DNA from: Pseudomonas sp. LB-090624
GTDB taxonomy: Bacteria; Pseudomonadota; Gammaproteobacteria; Pseudomonadales; Pseudomonadaceae
Assembly: GCF_003205205.1 (NCBI RefSeq)
Contig: NZ_QJRL01000002.1
Location: forward strand, 124,001 to 188,000
Direction of reading: 5' to 3'
DNA length: 64,000 nt
Below are positions 26,315 to 34,491 of this stretch, piece by piece. The translations under genes were made by a program, and so were the position numbers. The notes beneath the pieces were generated by a model. It worked only from the letters and a program-made list of their open reading frames with translations. It had not been told where the DNA came from and made no database searches. Positions within the stretch are counted from its first letter, which is position 1. Each line of letters starts with the position of its first letter.

Positions 26315-26875
26315 ATGCCACGTGCCCTGCCCCGGCTGCCACGCCCTTTGCTGGCGGTACTTACGCTGAGCCTGACGCTAGGCATCGCCCAGGCTGACAC
26401 GGCGCCGCTGTTCTCCGCCGAAGGTTACCGCACCAGCCTCTACCGCAGCCCGACCCCAGCCCAGGCCGAAGGCGGCCAGGTCATCGACACCGCCACCCTG
26501 CAACGCCTGCTGGGCCAGAACCCACGGCCGGTACTGATCGACGTCTACCGCCGGCAATGGCTGCAGGGCCGCTTCATCGAAGACGCGCCCCACGCCAACC
26601 TGCCTGGCAGCCTGTGGCTGGCCAACACCGGCGACGGCGAACTGAGCCCGGCCTGGCAGGACTACTTCGTGCATAACCTGGAGAAAGCCACGGGCGGGCA
26701 CCCGGAACAACCGGTGGTGTTTTACTGCCGCGCCGATTGCTGGCTGAGCTGGAACGCGGTAAAACGCGCTAAAGCCCTGGGCTATGCCAACCTTTACTGG
26801 TACCGAGATGGCCTGGACGCCTGGCAGCAGGCCGAGCTGCCATTGCAACCGGCGCAACCGGTGCCCTTTCCCTGA
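26315..26875 (+). CDS. PQQ-associated CXXCW protein, rhodanese-like
   Basis: The protein has 186 residues with signal peptide ending GIAQA. It has a rhodanese fold: PVLIDVYRRQWLQGR corresponds to the rhodanese D-V/x-R region, and the catalytic loop reads VVFYCRADCWLSWNAVKRA. Cys138 sits at the rhodanese active position and Cys142-Trp143 completes the CxxxCW signature that names this PQQ-linked family. It probably handles a sulfur or redox group in the periplasm, perhaps with the SoxYZ-like carrier. It is in the direction of pedR1, which starts 58 bases later. Confidence 0.85.
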   Translation: MPRALPRLPRPLLAVLTLSLTLGIAQADTAPLFSAEGYRTSLYRSPTPAQAEGGQVIDTATLQRLLGQNPRPVLIDVYRRQWLQGRFIEDAPHANLPGSLWLANTGDGELSPAWQDYFVHNLEKATGGHPEQPVVFYCRADCWLSWNAVKRAKALGYANLYWYRDGLDAWQQAELPLQPAQPVPFP

Positions 26876-26933
26876 TTTGCTTGCCTGCAACTGCGTGCCC
26901 TGCTCCATCCAATAAAAACAAGGTGAAAAGGCC

Positions 26934-27599
26934 ATGTACAAAATTCTGATTGCCGACGATCACCCCCTGTTTCGTGAAGCCATCCACAATGTCATCAGTG
27001 ATGGTTTCAAAGGCAGCGAGGTCATGGAAACCGCCGACCTGGACAGCGCCCTGGCCCTGACCCAGGCGCATGACGACCTCGACCTGATCCTGCTCGACCT
27101 GAACATGCCTGGCATGCACGGCCTCAATGGGCTGATCACCTTGCGCAACGAAGCGCCGACCACACCTGTGGTGATTGTCTCTGCCGAACAGGAAAAGCAG
27201 ATCGTGCTGCAGGCCATCACCTACGGCGCCGTGGGTTTCATCACCAAGTCGTCACCGCGCTCGCAGATGATCGAGGCCATCGAGCAGATCCTCAACGGCA
27301 ATGTCTACCTGCCGCCAGACATCATCCGCGCGCAAAAAAGCAGTACCAGCCGGCGCCATAACGATGCCCCAAGCTTCCCGCCAGAAATGCTCCAGGCCCT
27401 GACCCGCAAGCAACTGCTGGTGCTAGAGCGCATGACCAAAGGCGAATCGAACAAACAGATCGCCTACACGCTGGACATCGCCGAAACCACAGTCAAGGCC
27501 CACGTTTCGGCGATCTTGCGCAAACTCAATGTGCACAACCGGGTACAAGCCATCCTCAGTGCTGGCGATATCGATTTTGCTGATTATCTACGCCGTTGA
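26934..27599 (+). CDS. pedR1: PedR1/AgmR, LuxR-type response regulator
   Basis: The protein has 221 residues. Asp55 in [10 protein letters not shown] is the phospho-acceptor and FITKSSPRS holds the conserved Lys. The LuxR helix-turn-helix near 155-215 is seen in [20 protein letters not shown] and [16 protein letters not shown]. AgmR of P. putida is a known activator of quinoprotein alcohol dehydrogenase and related genes, so it is the best candidate for the CTTTGG/CCTTGG site pairs of this region. It is convergent with the hybrid kinase at 27645, separated by a strong hairpin. Confidence 0.87.
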   Translation: MYKILIADDHPLFREAIHNVISDGFKGSEVMETADLDSALALTQAHDDLDLILLDLNMPGMHGLNGLITLRNEAPTTPVVIVSAEQEKQIVLQAITYGAVGFITKSSPRSQMIEAIEQILNGNVYLPPDIIRAQKSSTSRRHNDAPSFPPEMLQALTRKQLLVLERMTKGESNKQIAYTLDIAETTVKAHVSAILRKLNVHNRVQAILSAGDIDFADYLRR

Positions 27600-27607
27600 C
27601 CAGTTCC

Positions 27608-27639
27608 GGCGGCTTCGCGGGTAACCCCGCGAAGCCGCC
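27608..27639. terminator. Strong bidirectional hairpin between pedR1 and kinase gene
   Basis: A perfect 14-bp stem (GGCGGCTTCGCGGG / CCCGCGAAGCCGCC) with a TAAC loop begins 8 bases after the pedR1 stop and ends 5 bases before the stop of the convergent kinase. No T-run is present. It resembles half of a P. putida REP unit and serves as a likely terminator for both. Confidence 0.65.
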
Positions 27640-27644
27640 AACCG

Positions 27645-29582
27645 CTATGCCACGCCACTGGCCAGCAGATGGCTCATCGCCGTCTTGAGTTTCATCGGCC
27701 TTACGGGCTTGTGCATCAGCGTGTGACCCAGCTCGCGGATTTGCTGCTTGAGATCGTTGCTGTAGTTGGCAGTGATCATCAGCGCCGGTAGCGGCTGGGC
27801 GCGGCGGGCATTGATCCGCGCCACGGCGTCGACACCATTGCAGTCGTTGTCCAGGTGGTAGTCGGCAATCAGCAGATCGGCCTCGGCGTGGTAGTTGTCC
27901 ACCTGGCGCGCCAGGTCTTCCTCCGACAGCGCAGTGACCACCCGGCAGCCCCAACCTTCCAGCAAGGTGCGCATGCCCGCACAAATCGCCGCATCGTTAT
28001 CCAGCACCCATACCCGCGCCCCGCGCAAGCGTTCGAGCATCGGCTCGCAGATCGCCGGGCTCGGCTGGGCCTTGGGTGCAGTGGCGCTCAGCGGCACCTC
28101 GACAGCGAACACCGAGCCTTTGCCCAGCCATGACCGCACGCGGATCCGGTGGCCGAGGATGCCGGCGATCTTCTCCACGATTGCCAGGCCCAGGCCCAGC
28201 CCACGGTCCTGGTCCGGGCGCTGCACATCACCCCGCTTGAACTCCAGGAACATGTCTTCCAGGTGCTCTTCGGCAATGCCGATGCCGCTGTCCCATACTT
28301 CAATCCGCAAGCCACCGCGCTGGCGCCGACACCCCAGCACCACGCGCCCGCTGCGGGTGTAGCGGATGGCATTGCTGAGCAGGTTGCGCAGGATGCGTGC
28401 CAGCAGCTGGATGTCACTGCGCACTACGGCAGAACACCCCACAAAATGCAGCTCTAACCCTTCGCTACGCGCCACCTGGGCGTATTCGGCAGCCAGGTTG
28501 TCCATCAGTTCGTGGAGGGCAAACGGGGCGAAATCGGCCTTGATCACCCCGGCATCGAGCTTGGAAATATCCACCAGGGTACCCAACAGGTTTTCCACAT
28601 CCTCCAGCGAATTGCTGACATTTCGCACCAGGTGGGCAGCGCTTTGCGGCTCGTCGCGCTCGAGCAACGCACTGGTGAACAGCCGCGCCGCGTTCAGCGG
28701 TTGCAGCAGGTCATGGCTGACTGCAGCCAGGAACTTGGTTTTCGACAGGTTGGCCTGCTCGGCCTCGCGCTTGGCCTCGCGCAGACGCGACTCGGCCTGG
28801 CTGCGCTCTTCGATTTCGCGCAGCAACTGGTCGTTGAGGCTAGTCAGTTCGGCAGTGCGCTCGCGCACCCGTTGCTCCAGGTGCTGATACGCCTGGTGCA
28901 ACGCCTGTGCGGTGTTGCGACGCTCGGTGATGTCGCGGATCAGCACGAAGATACCCACCACTTCGCCACTGGACAGGCGGTTCGGTACGTAGGAACGCAG
29001 CATGTAGCGTTCTTGGCCGTTGATATTGGTCTCGGCAAACTCAAACGTTACGCTCTCCCCCGCCAGCGCCCGCGCCACGTAACCTTCCAGGCGCTGGTAA
29101 TGCTGCTCGCTGTGGGCCTCGCGCAGGCTCTGGCCCAGCATCACGCCATGCGGCCAGCAATACCACTCTTCGTAAACCTTGTTGGTGAATTCGTAGACCA
29201 GATCGGCGTTCAGGTAGGCGATCAGCGCCGGAACGTTGTCGGTAATCAGGCGAATCTGGTGCTGATGGGCCGTCTCGGCCCGCTGCCGGGCCTCGCTGAG
29301 CAGGCGGTTGACGGCCTTGAGCTCGGCCATGGCCTGGTTCAACGCATCGGTGCGCTCGCGCACCTGCTCGGCCAGCACCACCGAATGCTGGAACGCGGCG
29401 TATGGGTCGTTGCCCCGGGTCACGCCCGACTCGATGCGCTCGATCAGTGCGCCATTGATGCGCTGCAGCTTGTGGTTCTGGTGCTGCAGCCGGGTCAGCT
29501 CGGCCTGCAGTTCAGCGACCGACAGGCGGCCGGTTGCGGGCAATGGCGACCCCGGTGAAGGTCTGGTTGATGTGCATGCCAT
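27645..29582 (-). CDS. pedS1: PedS1-like soluble PAS hybrid histidine kinase
   Basis: The protein has about 645 residues. The start is uncertain: ATG 29582 and ATG 29612 lie inside the FIST gene, and a TTG at 29543 is possible. It has an N-terminal coiled coil, a PAS domain (DNVPALIAYLNADL to IFVLIRDITER), a second coiled coil, the HisKA box LAAVSHDLLQPLNAARLF with His290, and a HATPase domain with NLLSNAIRYTRSG and DSGIGIA. A C-terminal receiver domain has LLIADYHLDND. No membrane helix is present. It is closely similar in build to the kinase at 6824-8488. Overlap with the upstream FIST gene suggests that the FIST protein supplies the sensory input. PedR1 is a likely target. Confidence 0.82.
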   Translation of the reverse strand: MACTSTRPSPGSPLPATGRLSVAELQAELTRLQHQNHKLQRINGALIERIESGVTRGNDPYAAFQHSVVLAEQVRERTDALNQAMAELKAVNRLLSEARQRAETAHQHQIRLITDNVPALIAYLNADLVYEFTNKVYEEWYCWPHGVMLGQSLREAHSEQHYQRLEGYVARALAGESVTFEFAETNINGQERYMLRSYVPNRLSSGEVVGIFVLIRDITERRNTAQALHQAYQHLEQRVRERTAELTSLNDQLLREIEERSQAESRLREAKREAEQANLSKTKFLAAVSHDLLQPLNAARLFTSALLERDEPQSAAHLVRNVSNSLEDVENLLGTLVDISKLDAGVIKADFAPFALHELMDNLAAEYAQVARSEGLELHFVGCSAVVRSDIQLLARILRNLLSNAIRYTRSGRVVLGCRRQRGGLRIEVWDSGIGIAEEHLEDMFLEFKRGDVQRPDQDRGLGLGLAIVEKIAGILGHRIRVRSWLGKGSVFAVEVPLSATAPKAQPSPAICEPMLERLRGARVWVLDNDAAICAGMRTLLEGWGCRVVTALSEEDLARQVDNYHAEADLLIADYHLDNDCNGVDAVARINARRAQPLPALMITANYSNDLKQQIRELGHTLMHKPVRPMKLKTAMSHLLASGVA

Positions 29583-30675
29583 TGAACTGTTCTCCGTAGG
29601 TGTTGAAGCCAATCACCCGTTGCTCGCGCAGGAACGCGCCGACCGGCTCCAGGCCGTGATGGGCCTCCAGTTCCAGACGCCGCAGGAAACAATCACAACC
29701 GATGGTCAGCAACAACGGTCCAAGACGCTGGTGCAGGCCATCGAACAGCTGGTGCAGGTTCGGCAACAGCGGGCCCGGGGTCATGGCCGTGAGCACGATG
29801 CCGTTCTCCACCGCGCAGTAGAAGCTCAAGCTGAGGTCAGGATGCATTTGCTGGATCGCCCGCACGTAGTACTGATCATGAATGCGCACGGCCAGCGGGT
29901 GGGCGGCGAACACCCGGTGATCGAGCGCAGCCACGGGTACACCGATGTGGCGGGCATATTCCTCGGCCGCCGGCTCGGCATTCAGTTCGAAAACCCGGCG
30001 CTGGGCGCTGTCGGCACCGGTTACCACCAGCTTTTCCTGGCGCGGCAGGATGTGATGCGTGGTGAACGCTTCGAAGTCGAGCCAGGTGTTGACCAGCACC
30101 ACCACGGCTGCGCCGTTGTGAAATGTACCGCCGTAATACACATGGGTGCGGTTCAGGTAGTTGTCGTCACCGGCCGAGCCGCCGAAGTGCGGGATATCGC
30201 CCAGTGCTGCGCTGAGTGCGGCAAGCACCATCTCCTCGCGGCTGGACAAGCCATCGAGCAGCGTGAGTGCAAAACTGTGGCCCTTGATTGGCGCCAGGGT
30301 ATTGCTCCGGCAGGTGCCGACCAGCCGCTCGACCATCTGCTGCGCGTCGATCAGGCTGAAGCGCTCCATCTCATCGATCAACGCGGTGGCGATCGAAAAG
30401 TGCCGGTGATCGAAGCCCACCGCCGTCACGCAATTGCGGCCGTAGCCCAGCGGGGTGATTTCACCGGCGCTGGTGCAGCCAACCAGACGTATGCCGCCAA
30501 AGTCCTGTTCCAATGCTTCGCCTAAAGCCTGCAAGTCGTACTCGGCGGAGCAGAAGAACAACACGAAACCCAGGTGCGGGTGCAGCAACTGCCGCGCCAG
30601 GTCCTGAGCGGCCAGCCGTGCGTCCGTCGCCTGAGACATGGCACTGACCACACCGTCGTTATGAGCCTGCTGCAT
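29512..30675 (-). CDS. FIST-domain sensory protein
   Basis: The protein has 387 residues from ATG 30675 with GGAG upstream. The N-terminal FIST domain is seen in LGFVLFFCSAEYDLQALGEAL and LVGCTSAGEITPLGY, and the C-terminal FIST_C domain in LLLTIGCDCFLRRLELE and VIGFNTYGEQFNGMHINQTF. FIST proteins are soluble signal-binding modules thought to sense small molecules such as amino acids. The gene overlaps the downstream hybrid kinase, so they form a probable sensor pair. Its promoter carries the shared activator-type sites. The ligand is unknown. Confidence 0.87.
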   Translation of the reverse strand: MQQAHNDGVVSAMSQATDARLAAQDLARQLLHPHLGFVLFFCSAEYDLQALGEALEQDFGGIRLVGCTSAGEITPLGYGRNCVTAVGFDHRHFSIATALIDEMERFSLIDAQQMVERLVGTCRSNTLAPIKGHSFALTLLDGLSSREEMVLAALSAALGDIPHFGGSAGDDNYLNRTHVYYGGTFHNGAAVVVLVNTWLDFEAFTTHHILPRQEKLVVTGADSAQRRVFELNAEPAAEEYARHIGVPVAALDHRVFAAHPLAVRIHDQYYVRAIQQMHPDLSLSFYCAVENGIVLTAMTPGPLLPNLHQLFDGLHQRLGPLLLTIGCDCFLRRLELEAHHGLEPVGAFLREQRVIGFNTYGEQFNGMHINQTFTGVAIARNRPPVGR

Positions 30676-30733
30676 CGTGGTCTCCGGCACGGGGTGGCTG
30701 AGTGTTCAGTTTACGGAGCGGGTGGCGGGTGAC

Positions 30734-30769
30734 GAATGCTACTTGGGTAGCGGGTGGGCGGTTCCATGG
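30734..30769 (-). promoter_or_regulatory. Paired activator-like sites upstream of the FIST gene
   Basis: GAATGCTACTTGGGTAG (core 30742-30747) and TTCCATGGGCG (core 30764-30769) have cores 22 bases apart. They lie 60-95 bases before the FIST ATG. The first site shares GAATGCTACTT with the pqqA promoter site at 10190-10200. Confidence 0.42.
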
Positions 30770-30790
30770 GCGTAAAAGACCGCGTCATTC

Positions 30791-30809
30791 GGGGCCGCCT
30801 TGCGGCCCC
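30791..30809 (-). terminator. Terminator hairpin after the porin gene
   Basis: GGGGCCGC-CTT-GCGGCCCC is an 8-bp perfect stem starting 7 bases downstream of the porin stop on the minus strand. The identical 19-base hairpin occurs at 32212-32230. Confidence 0.6.
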
Positions 30810-30815
30810 GGCCAC

Positions 30816-32003
30816 TTACCAGGTCAACACCGCGCCCACCGCAAAGGTATCGGTGTCTTCGTTCTGCGCACTGGTGTCATGCCCGTCGATGGAAAACTGG
30901 TTGTACTCGGCAACCAGTTTCAGGTTGTCGTTGATGTCATGGAACAGCGCCACACCCCGGGTCTCGTAGTCCGCGCCGCTGCCAACCGCACCGTTGCCAT
31001 CGTCCTTGGTCTTGCCATAGGACAGCGCCACGCGGTTCTTGCCAAACGTGTACGAGCCCTGCAGCAGGTAGCCGTCACTGTCCACATTGCGCAGCACCGG
31101 CTCACCCGCGTTGTTGGTGAAGAACGGGTTGATGCCCTTGGCCTGGAACCCCGAGCCGGTCAGCGACCAGCCGCCCATCTTCGCCTGCACCCCGTAGCCC
31201 ACCCCCTTGGAAGTGATCGTTTCTACCGTGGAGTCCGTATTGTCCGAGGTCTGGTAACTGCCGTTGACCCAGCTGTAGATCTGCGCGCCACCCAGGTCGA
31301 ACTGGTAGGTGATCTCGCTCTCGGTGCGCGGGTTTTCCTGGTAAGCCTTGCCGGTCGGGCTGCTGTCGTTGGTGTCCACCGGGTCCATGATGCCCACCGC
31401 CACCCGCAGGCCGTCCATCACCGGCGTGCGGTAGGTGATCTGCGAGGTGGGGAATGGGTACGGATAGCCGCTGCCGATGTTGCCGAACGACACCCCGCCG
31501 CCATCCACCAGGCCAAGGGTGTCACTGACCTGGCCATACCCGGCCAGCAGTTCGTCGAGCAGGATGTTGGAGCGGGCGAACAGCCCGAAGTCCTTGCCGA
31601 TCAGCACCTCGCCCCACTCGGGGTTGGCCACCGTACCGTAGAACTGGCGCACGTCGATGGCCGTATCGGTGCCGTTGGTTTCGCTGTCGTTGATGGTGAC
31701 CCAGAACGAGGCGCGTGCACCGAGTTTCAAGTCATCCACCTGCTTGCCCATGTTGAAGCCGAGGTAGTTCGGCAAGAAGCCCATCTTCACCCGCGACTGG
31801 CGGCGGTCAAACTGCTCGCCCTCGCGGTCGACCTCGCTGTTGACGTAGAAGGCGTTGATATAGCCATCGGTGGAAAACGTCGTCTGGTCCTTGTCGTACA
31901 GCATGATCTCGGCTTCGGCGACGCTGCTCAGGCCAAGCGCAGAAAAGCTGGCGATGGCGGCTGCGAGAAAACGAGGCGGCAGGTGCTTATTGTTGTTGTG
32001 CAT
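30816..32003 (-). CDS. Outer-membrane porin linked to the ped cluster
   Basis: The protein has 395 residues. ATG 32003 has GGAGCG six bases upstream. The signal peptide ends SSVAEA. The mature chain shows beta-barrel strands typical of Gram-negative porins (FSTDGYINAFYV, LKLGARASFWVTIND, EWGEVLIGKDFGLFAR, GVALFHDINDNLKLVAEYN) and ends AVGAVLTW with a terminal aromatic. Its promoter has two GCTTTGG direct repeats spaced 22 bases apart, like other ped promoters. It may let alcohols or aromatic substrates cross the outer membrane. It is not similar to the porin at 706 beyond the general fold. Confidence 0.85.
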   Translation of the reverse strand: MHNNNKHLPPRFLAAAIASFSALGLSSVAEAEIMLYDKDQTTFSTDGYINAFYVNSEVDREGEQFDRRQSRVKMGFLPNYLGFNMGKQVDDLKLGARASFWVTINDSETNGTDTAIDVRQFYGTVANPEWGEVLIGKDFGLFARSNILLDELLAGYGQVSDTLGLVDGGGVSFGNIGSGYPYPFPTSQITYRTPVMDGLRVAVGIMDPVDTNDSSPTGKAYQENPRTESEITYQFDLGGAQIYSWVNGSYQTSDNTDSTVETITSKGVGYGVQAKMGGWSLTGSGFQAKGINPFFTNNAGEPVLRNVDSDGYLLQGSYTFGKNRVALSYGKTKDDGNGAVGSGADYETRGVALFHDINDNLKLVAEYNQFSIDGHDTSAQNEDTDTFAVGAVLTW

Positions 32004-32072
32004 GGCGCGCTCCAAACGGGGACGGGATGTCGGAGGCGATTATCAGAAGTGGGCAAATTGCCAGAAACGCTG

Positions 32073-32100
32073 CTTTGGCTTGGGGTGGCGAGTGCTTTGG
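32073..32100 (-). promoter_or_regulatory. Direct GCTTTGG repeats, 22-base spacing, before the porin
   Basis: CTTTGG cores at 32073-32078 and 32095-32100 are exactly 22 bases apart and both preceded by TG. They lie 70-97 bases before the porin ATG. Unlike the other promoters, both sites here are CTTTGG and neither is a dyad. The rest of the gap 32004-32261 shows nothing else but the hairpin at 32212. Confidence 0.48.
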
Positions 32101-32211
32101 GGCGGGAGGGTGTGGCCCGGTGATTTCGTCCCGGTACCTGCTTGGGTCTGGGTTCGAGACTTATGGCTTAGGCAGGAGTGGCAGGCGGGCATCAATACGA
32201 TTGAATGAACC

Positions 32212-32230
32212 GGGGCCGCCTTGCGGCCCC
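32212..32230 (-). terminator. Terminator hairpin after the HAD gene
   Basis: GGGGCCGC-CTT-GCGGCCCC lies 31 bases downstream of the HAD gene stop on the minus strand. It is identical to the hairpin at 30791-30809 on the other side of the porin gene. Confidence 0.55.
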
Positions 32231-32261
32231 AATTACATTGTCTGAGCGGAATCTCCTGGCT

Positions 32262-32861
32262 TTAGGAAGCCAGTGCCTGCGACCGCTGGCACGCGGGCAT
32301 TTCGTAGCGGTGTGGTTGCTGCCAGGCCAGGCGTGCCTGCACATCCACCACCGCGTCCTTCACCTTCTGCGCCCAGTGCTCATCCTTCGGGCATACCACC
32401 ACCACGCGGAAACCGTGGTCGACACCTTCCAGGCGTACACCTTCGGAATCATCTACGTGCAGGTCGATATCAAAAGCCGAAGGCAGCTTGGACGGTGAGT
32501 TTTCCAACCCGTTCTGGGCCAGGATCCGCTGGTGCCGATCACTGTTGACCACACCATCGACATGAATGCCGTAAAGCATCAGCCACCGGCGGATGTAAGC
32601 CGGGGTGCGCCCCGACGAGGTATAGATCCAGATGCTGCAGCCTTGGCGACGCAGGTCGCGGATCAGTTCGCGGGTGCCGCTGCGCAGCGGCTCGCCCAGC
32701 CAGCGATGGACGAAACCCGGCAGCTTGCTCTGCTCCGCGGCGGCGTGCTCGGCCAGGCAGGCCAGCGTGTCGTCGATATCGAACGAGACGCGTACCTGAC
32801 CGCGATTGAGCTTGCGCTCAATGGCTTGCCGCCCGCGCTCGAACAGGGATGCCTGTTGCAT
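32262..32861 (-). CDS. HAD-superfamily hydrolase, coupled to a Fic-like gene
   Basis: The protein has 199 residues. HAD motif I is SFDIDDTL with Asp28 and Asp30, motif II is the Thr/Ser after WIYTSSGR near residue 81, and motif IV is the DIDLHVDDSEG pair near 137-138. The build recalls the short 5'-nucleotidase/polynucleotide phosphatase type of HAD enzymes. The ATG shares one base with the stop of the preceding gene (TGATG), so translation is coupled. The substrate is unknown. It could act on the product or target of the Fic-like partner, for example by removing a phosphate or nucleotide group. Confidence 0.75.
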   Translation of the reverse strand: MQQASLFERGRQAIERKLNRGQVRVSFDIDDTLACLAEHAAAEQSKLPGFVHRWLGEPLRSGTRELIRDLRRQGCSIWIYTSSGRTPAYIRRWLMLYGIHVDGVVNSDRHQRILAQNGLENSPSKLPSAFDIDLHVDDSEGVRLEGVDHGFRVVVVCPKDEHWAQKVKDAVVDVQARLAWQQPHRYEMPACQRSQALAS

Positions 32862-33559
32862 CAGCGGCCCCTCTCGCAGACCGACACCGGAGTGCCGCGC
32901 AGGAAGAACGTGTCTGCCGCAGGCGCCTTCGCTTCAAGGAAAGCGGCGTACTTTTTCTTGATCTTGGGTAGTTCGTACAAGGCCTTGACACCGTGTTTGG
33001 CGGAGTTGCGTATGACCGAGGACGGATTGAAGTAACCCTCGGCGTTGTCCAGTGACAGCACAAATGGCGGTAGCCCGGCCCGCATCAGCAAATAGCTGAC
33101 AATGAGCGAACCCGTGCGGTTGTTGCCTTCGATGAACAGCTGCGGCTTGCTGAGAATCCGTACATACACACCGGCTGCCCGCTTCCAGATCGAATCGCTG
33201 CGGTACGAGCAATACCAGTTGTACAAATCCTTGATGCCGCCTTCAACGTTGTTGAAAAAGTGTGCTTCGGTTGCCGCAAGGTGCGGGGCGAATTCCACAC
33301 GGCGGGCTGGGTCGCTGCCACACAGCACAGTGGCATTGATCTCCAGCATCAGGTTCAGCTGTTGCAGGTCGAACAGGTCGATACCGCGAGCGACATAGTC
33401 GTCAATCAGCGCGTAGCCTTCAACCACATTCAGCAACACCTCGTCGGTAAACGGGTCCCGCGGTTCGGTGAAATGCTGGCTGAGTTCGGCAAAACGGCTC
33501 TGCACCTCGCGCAGTGCGCGCTCTACCGCTGACAGATCTAGACGACGCGTCGCTCGCAT
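32861..33559 (-). CDS. Degenerate Fic-domain protein (catalytic His replaced by Gln)
   Basis: The protein has 232 residues from ATG 33559; the ribosome-binding site is weak. The Fic core motif HxFxxGNGRxxR appears as QLFIEGNNRTGS at 140-151. Phe, Glu144, Gly145, Asn146 and Arg148 are kept, but the catalytic His is Gln140, the second Gly is Asn147 and the last Arg is Ser151. Helices before it (DLYNWYCSYR to IWKRAAGVYVRILS) fit the Fic fold. Without the His, AMP transfer by the usual route is unlikely. Family membership is inferred from the motif alone. It is encoded just upstream of the HAD hydrolase with a one-base overlap. Confidence 0.65.
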   Translation of the reverse strand: MRATRRLDLSAVERALREVQSRFAELSQHFTEPRDPFTDEVLLNVVEGYALIDDYVARGIDLFDLQQLNLMLEINATVLCGSDPARRVEFAPHLAATEAHFFNNVEGGIKDLYNWYCSYRSDSIWKRAAGVYVRILSKPQLFIEGNNRTGSLIVSYLLMRAGLPPFVLSLDNAEGYFNPSSVIRNSAKHGVKALYELPKIKKKYAAFLEAKAPAADTFFLRGTPVSVCERGR

Positions 33560-33653
33560 TGGAAATCCCGGGTAACACTTTAACGGAAGGTAACGCGACC
33601 GGGTCTTGCAACCTTCCTGGTCGCAACACCCGGCCACCTTGTGCAGGAGTGAC

Positions 33654-34475
33654 TCAGCTGAACTTGCCGCTGATGTAGTCACTGGTCAGTTGCTCGCGCG
33701 GGTTCTGGAAGATTTGCGCGGTCGGCCCCATCTCCACCAGGTAGCCGGTGCGGGTACCCTGGGAGATATCGACCGAGAAGAACGCCGTGGTGTCAGCCAC
33801 ACGAATCGCCTGCTGCATGTTGTGGGTCACCAGGGCGATGGTGTAGTCCTTCTTCAGCTCGACCATCAGCTCTTCCACGCGGCGGGTGGCGATAGGGTCA
33901 AGTGCCGAGCACGGCTCATCCAGCAGCAGCACTTCCGGCTCGGTGGCAATGGCGCGGGCGATGCACAGGCGCTGCTGCTGCCCACCGGACAGCGACAGGC
34001 CGCTGACCTTGAGCTTGTCCTTCACTTCGTCCCACAGCGCGGCGCCTTGCAGGGCGTGCTTGACGCGGTCGCCCAGGTCACCCTTGTAGCGGTTCAGGCG
34101 CAGGCCGAAGGCGACGTTGTCGAAGATGCTCATCGAGAACGGGTTGGGCTGCTGGAACACCATGCCGATGTACCGGCGCACCACCACCGGATCAACGCCC
34201 TTGCCGTAGACATCCTGGCCAAGGAAGTGCACGTGGCCTTCGAAACGGAAGCCCTTCACCAGGTCGTTCATGCGGTTCAGGCTGCGCAGCACGGTACTCT
34301 TGCCGCAGCCCGACGGGCCGATGAAGCCGGTAATTTCGTTCTTGCGAATTGGCACATGGCTGTCACGCACGGCCATGAAGTTGCCGTAGAAGATCTTGTC
34401 CAGCTTGCAGTCCATGACAATGGGGGTGGCTTCGCTGGCCACGGGAGCGGCTCGTTGCACAGTGGATACGTTCAA
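33654..34475 (-). CDS. pstB: PstB, phosphate ABC transporter ATPase
   Basis: The protein has 273 residues. I chose TTG 34475 because AAAGGGAG lies 7 bases upstream and it sits after the pstA stop; an ATG at 34517 inside pstA is the alternative. Walker A is GPSGCGKST, then [10 protein letters not shown] (Q-loop, typical of PstB), signature [14 protein letters not shown], Walker [14 protein letters not shown] and switch VTHNMQQA. It powers high-affinity phosphate import with PstC and PstA, and PstS supplies the substrate. It is the last gene of the operon in this window; phoU is not seen directly downstream. Confidence 0.93.
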   Translation of the reverse strand: MNVSTVQRAAPVASEATPIVMDCKLDKIFYGNFMAVRDSHVPIRKNEITGFIGPSGCGKSTVLRSLNRMNDLVKGFRFEGHVHFLGQDVYGKGVDPVVVRRYIGMVFQQPNPFSMSIFDNVAFGLRLNRYKGDLGDRVKHALQGAALWDEVKDKLKVSGLSLSGGQQQRLCIARAIATEPEVLLLDEPCSALDPIATRRVEELMVELKKDYTIALVTHNMQQAIRVADTTAFFSVDISQGTRTGYLVEMGPTAQIFQNPREQLTSDYISGKFS

Positions 34476-34491
34476 GTGGATGCTCCCTTTC

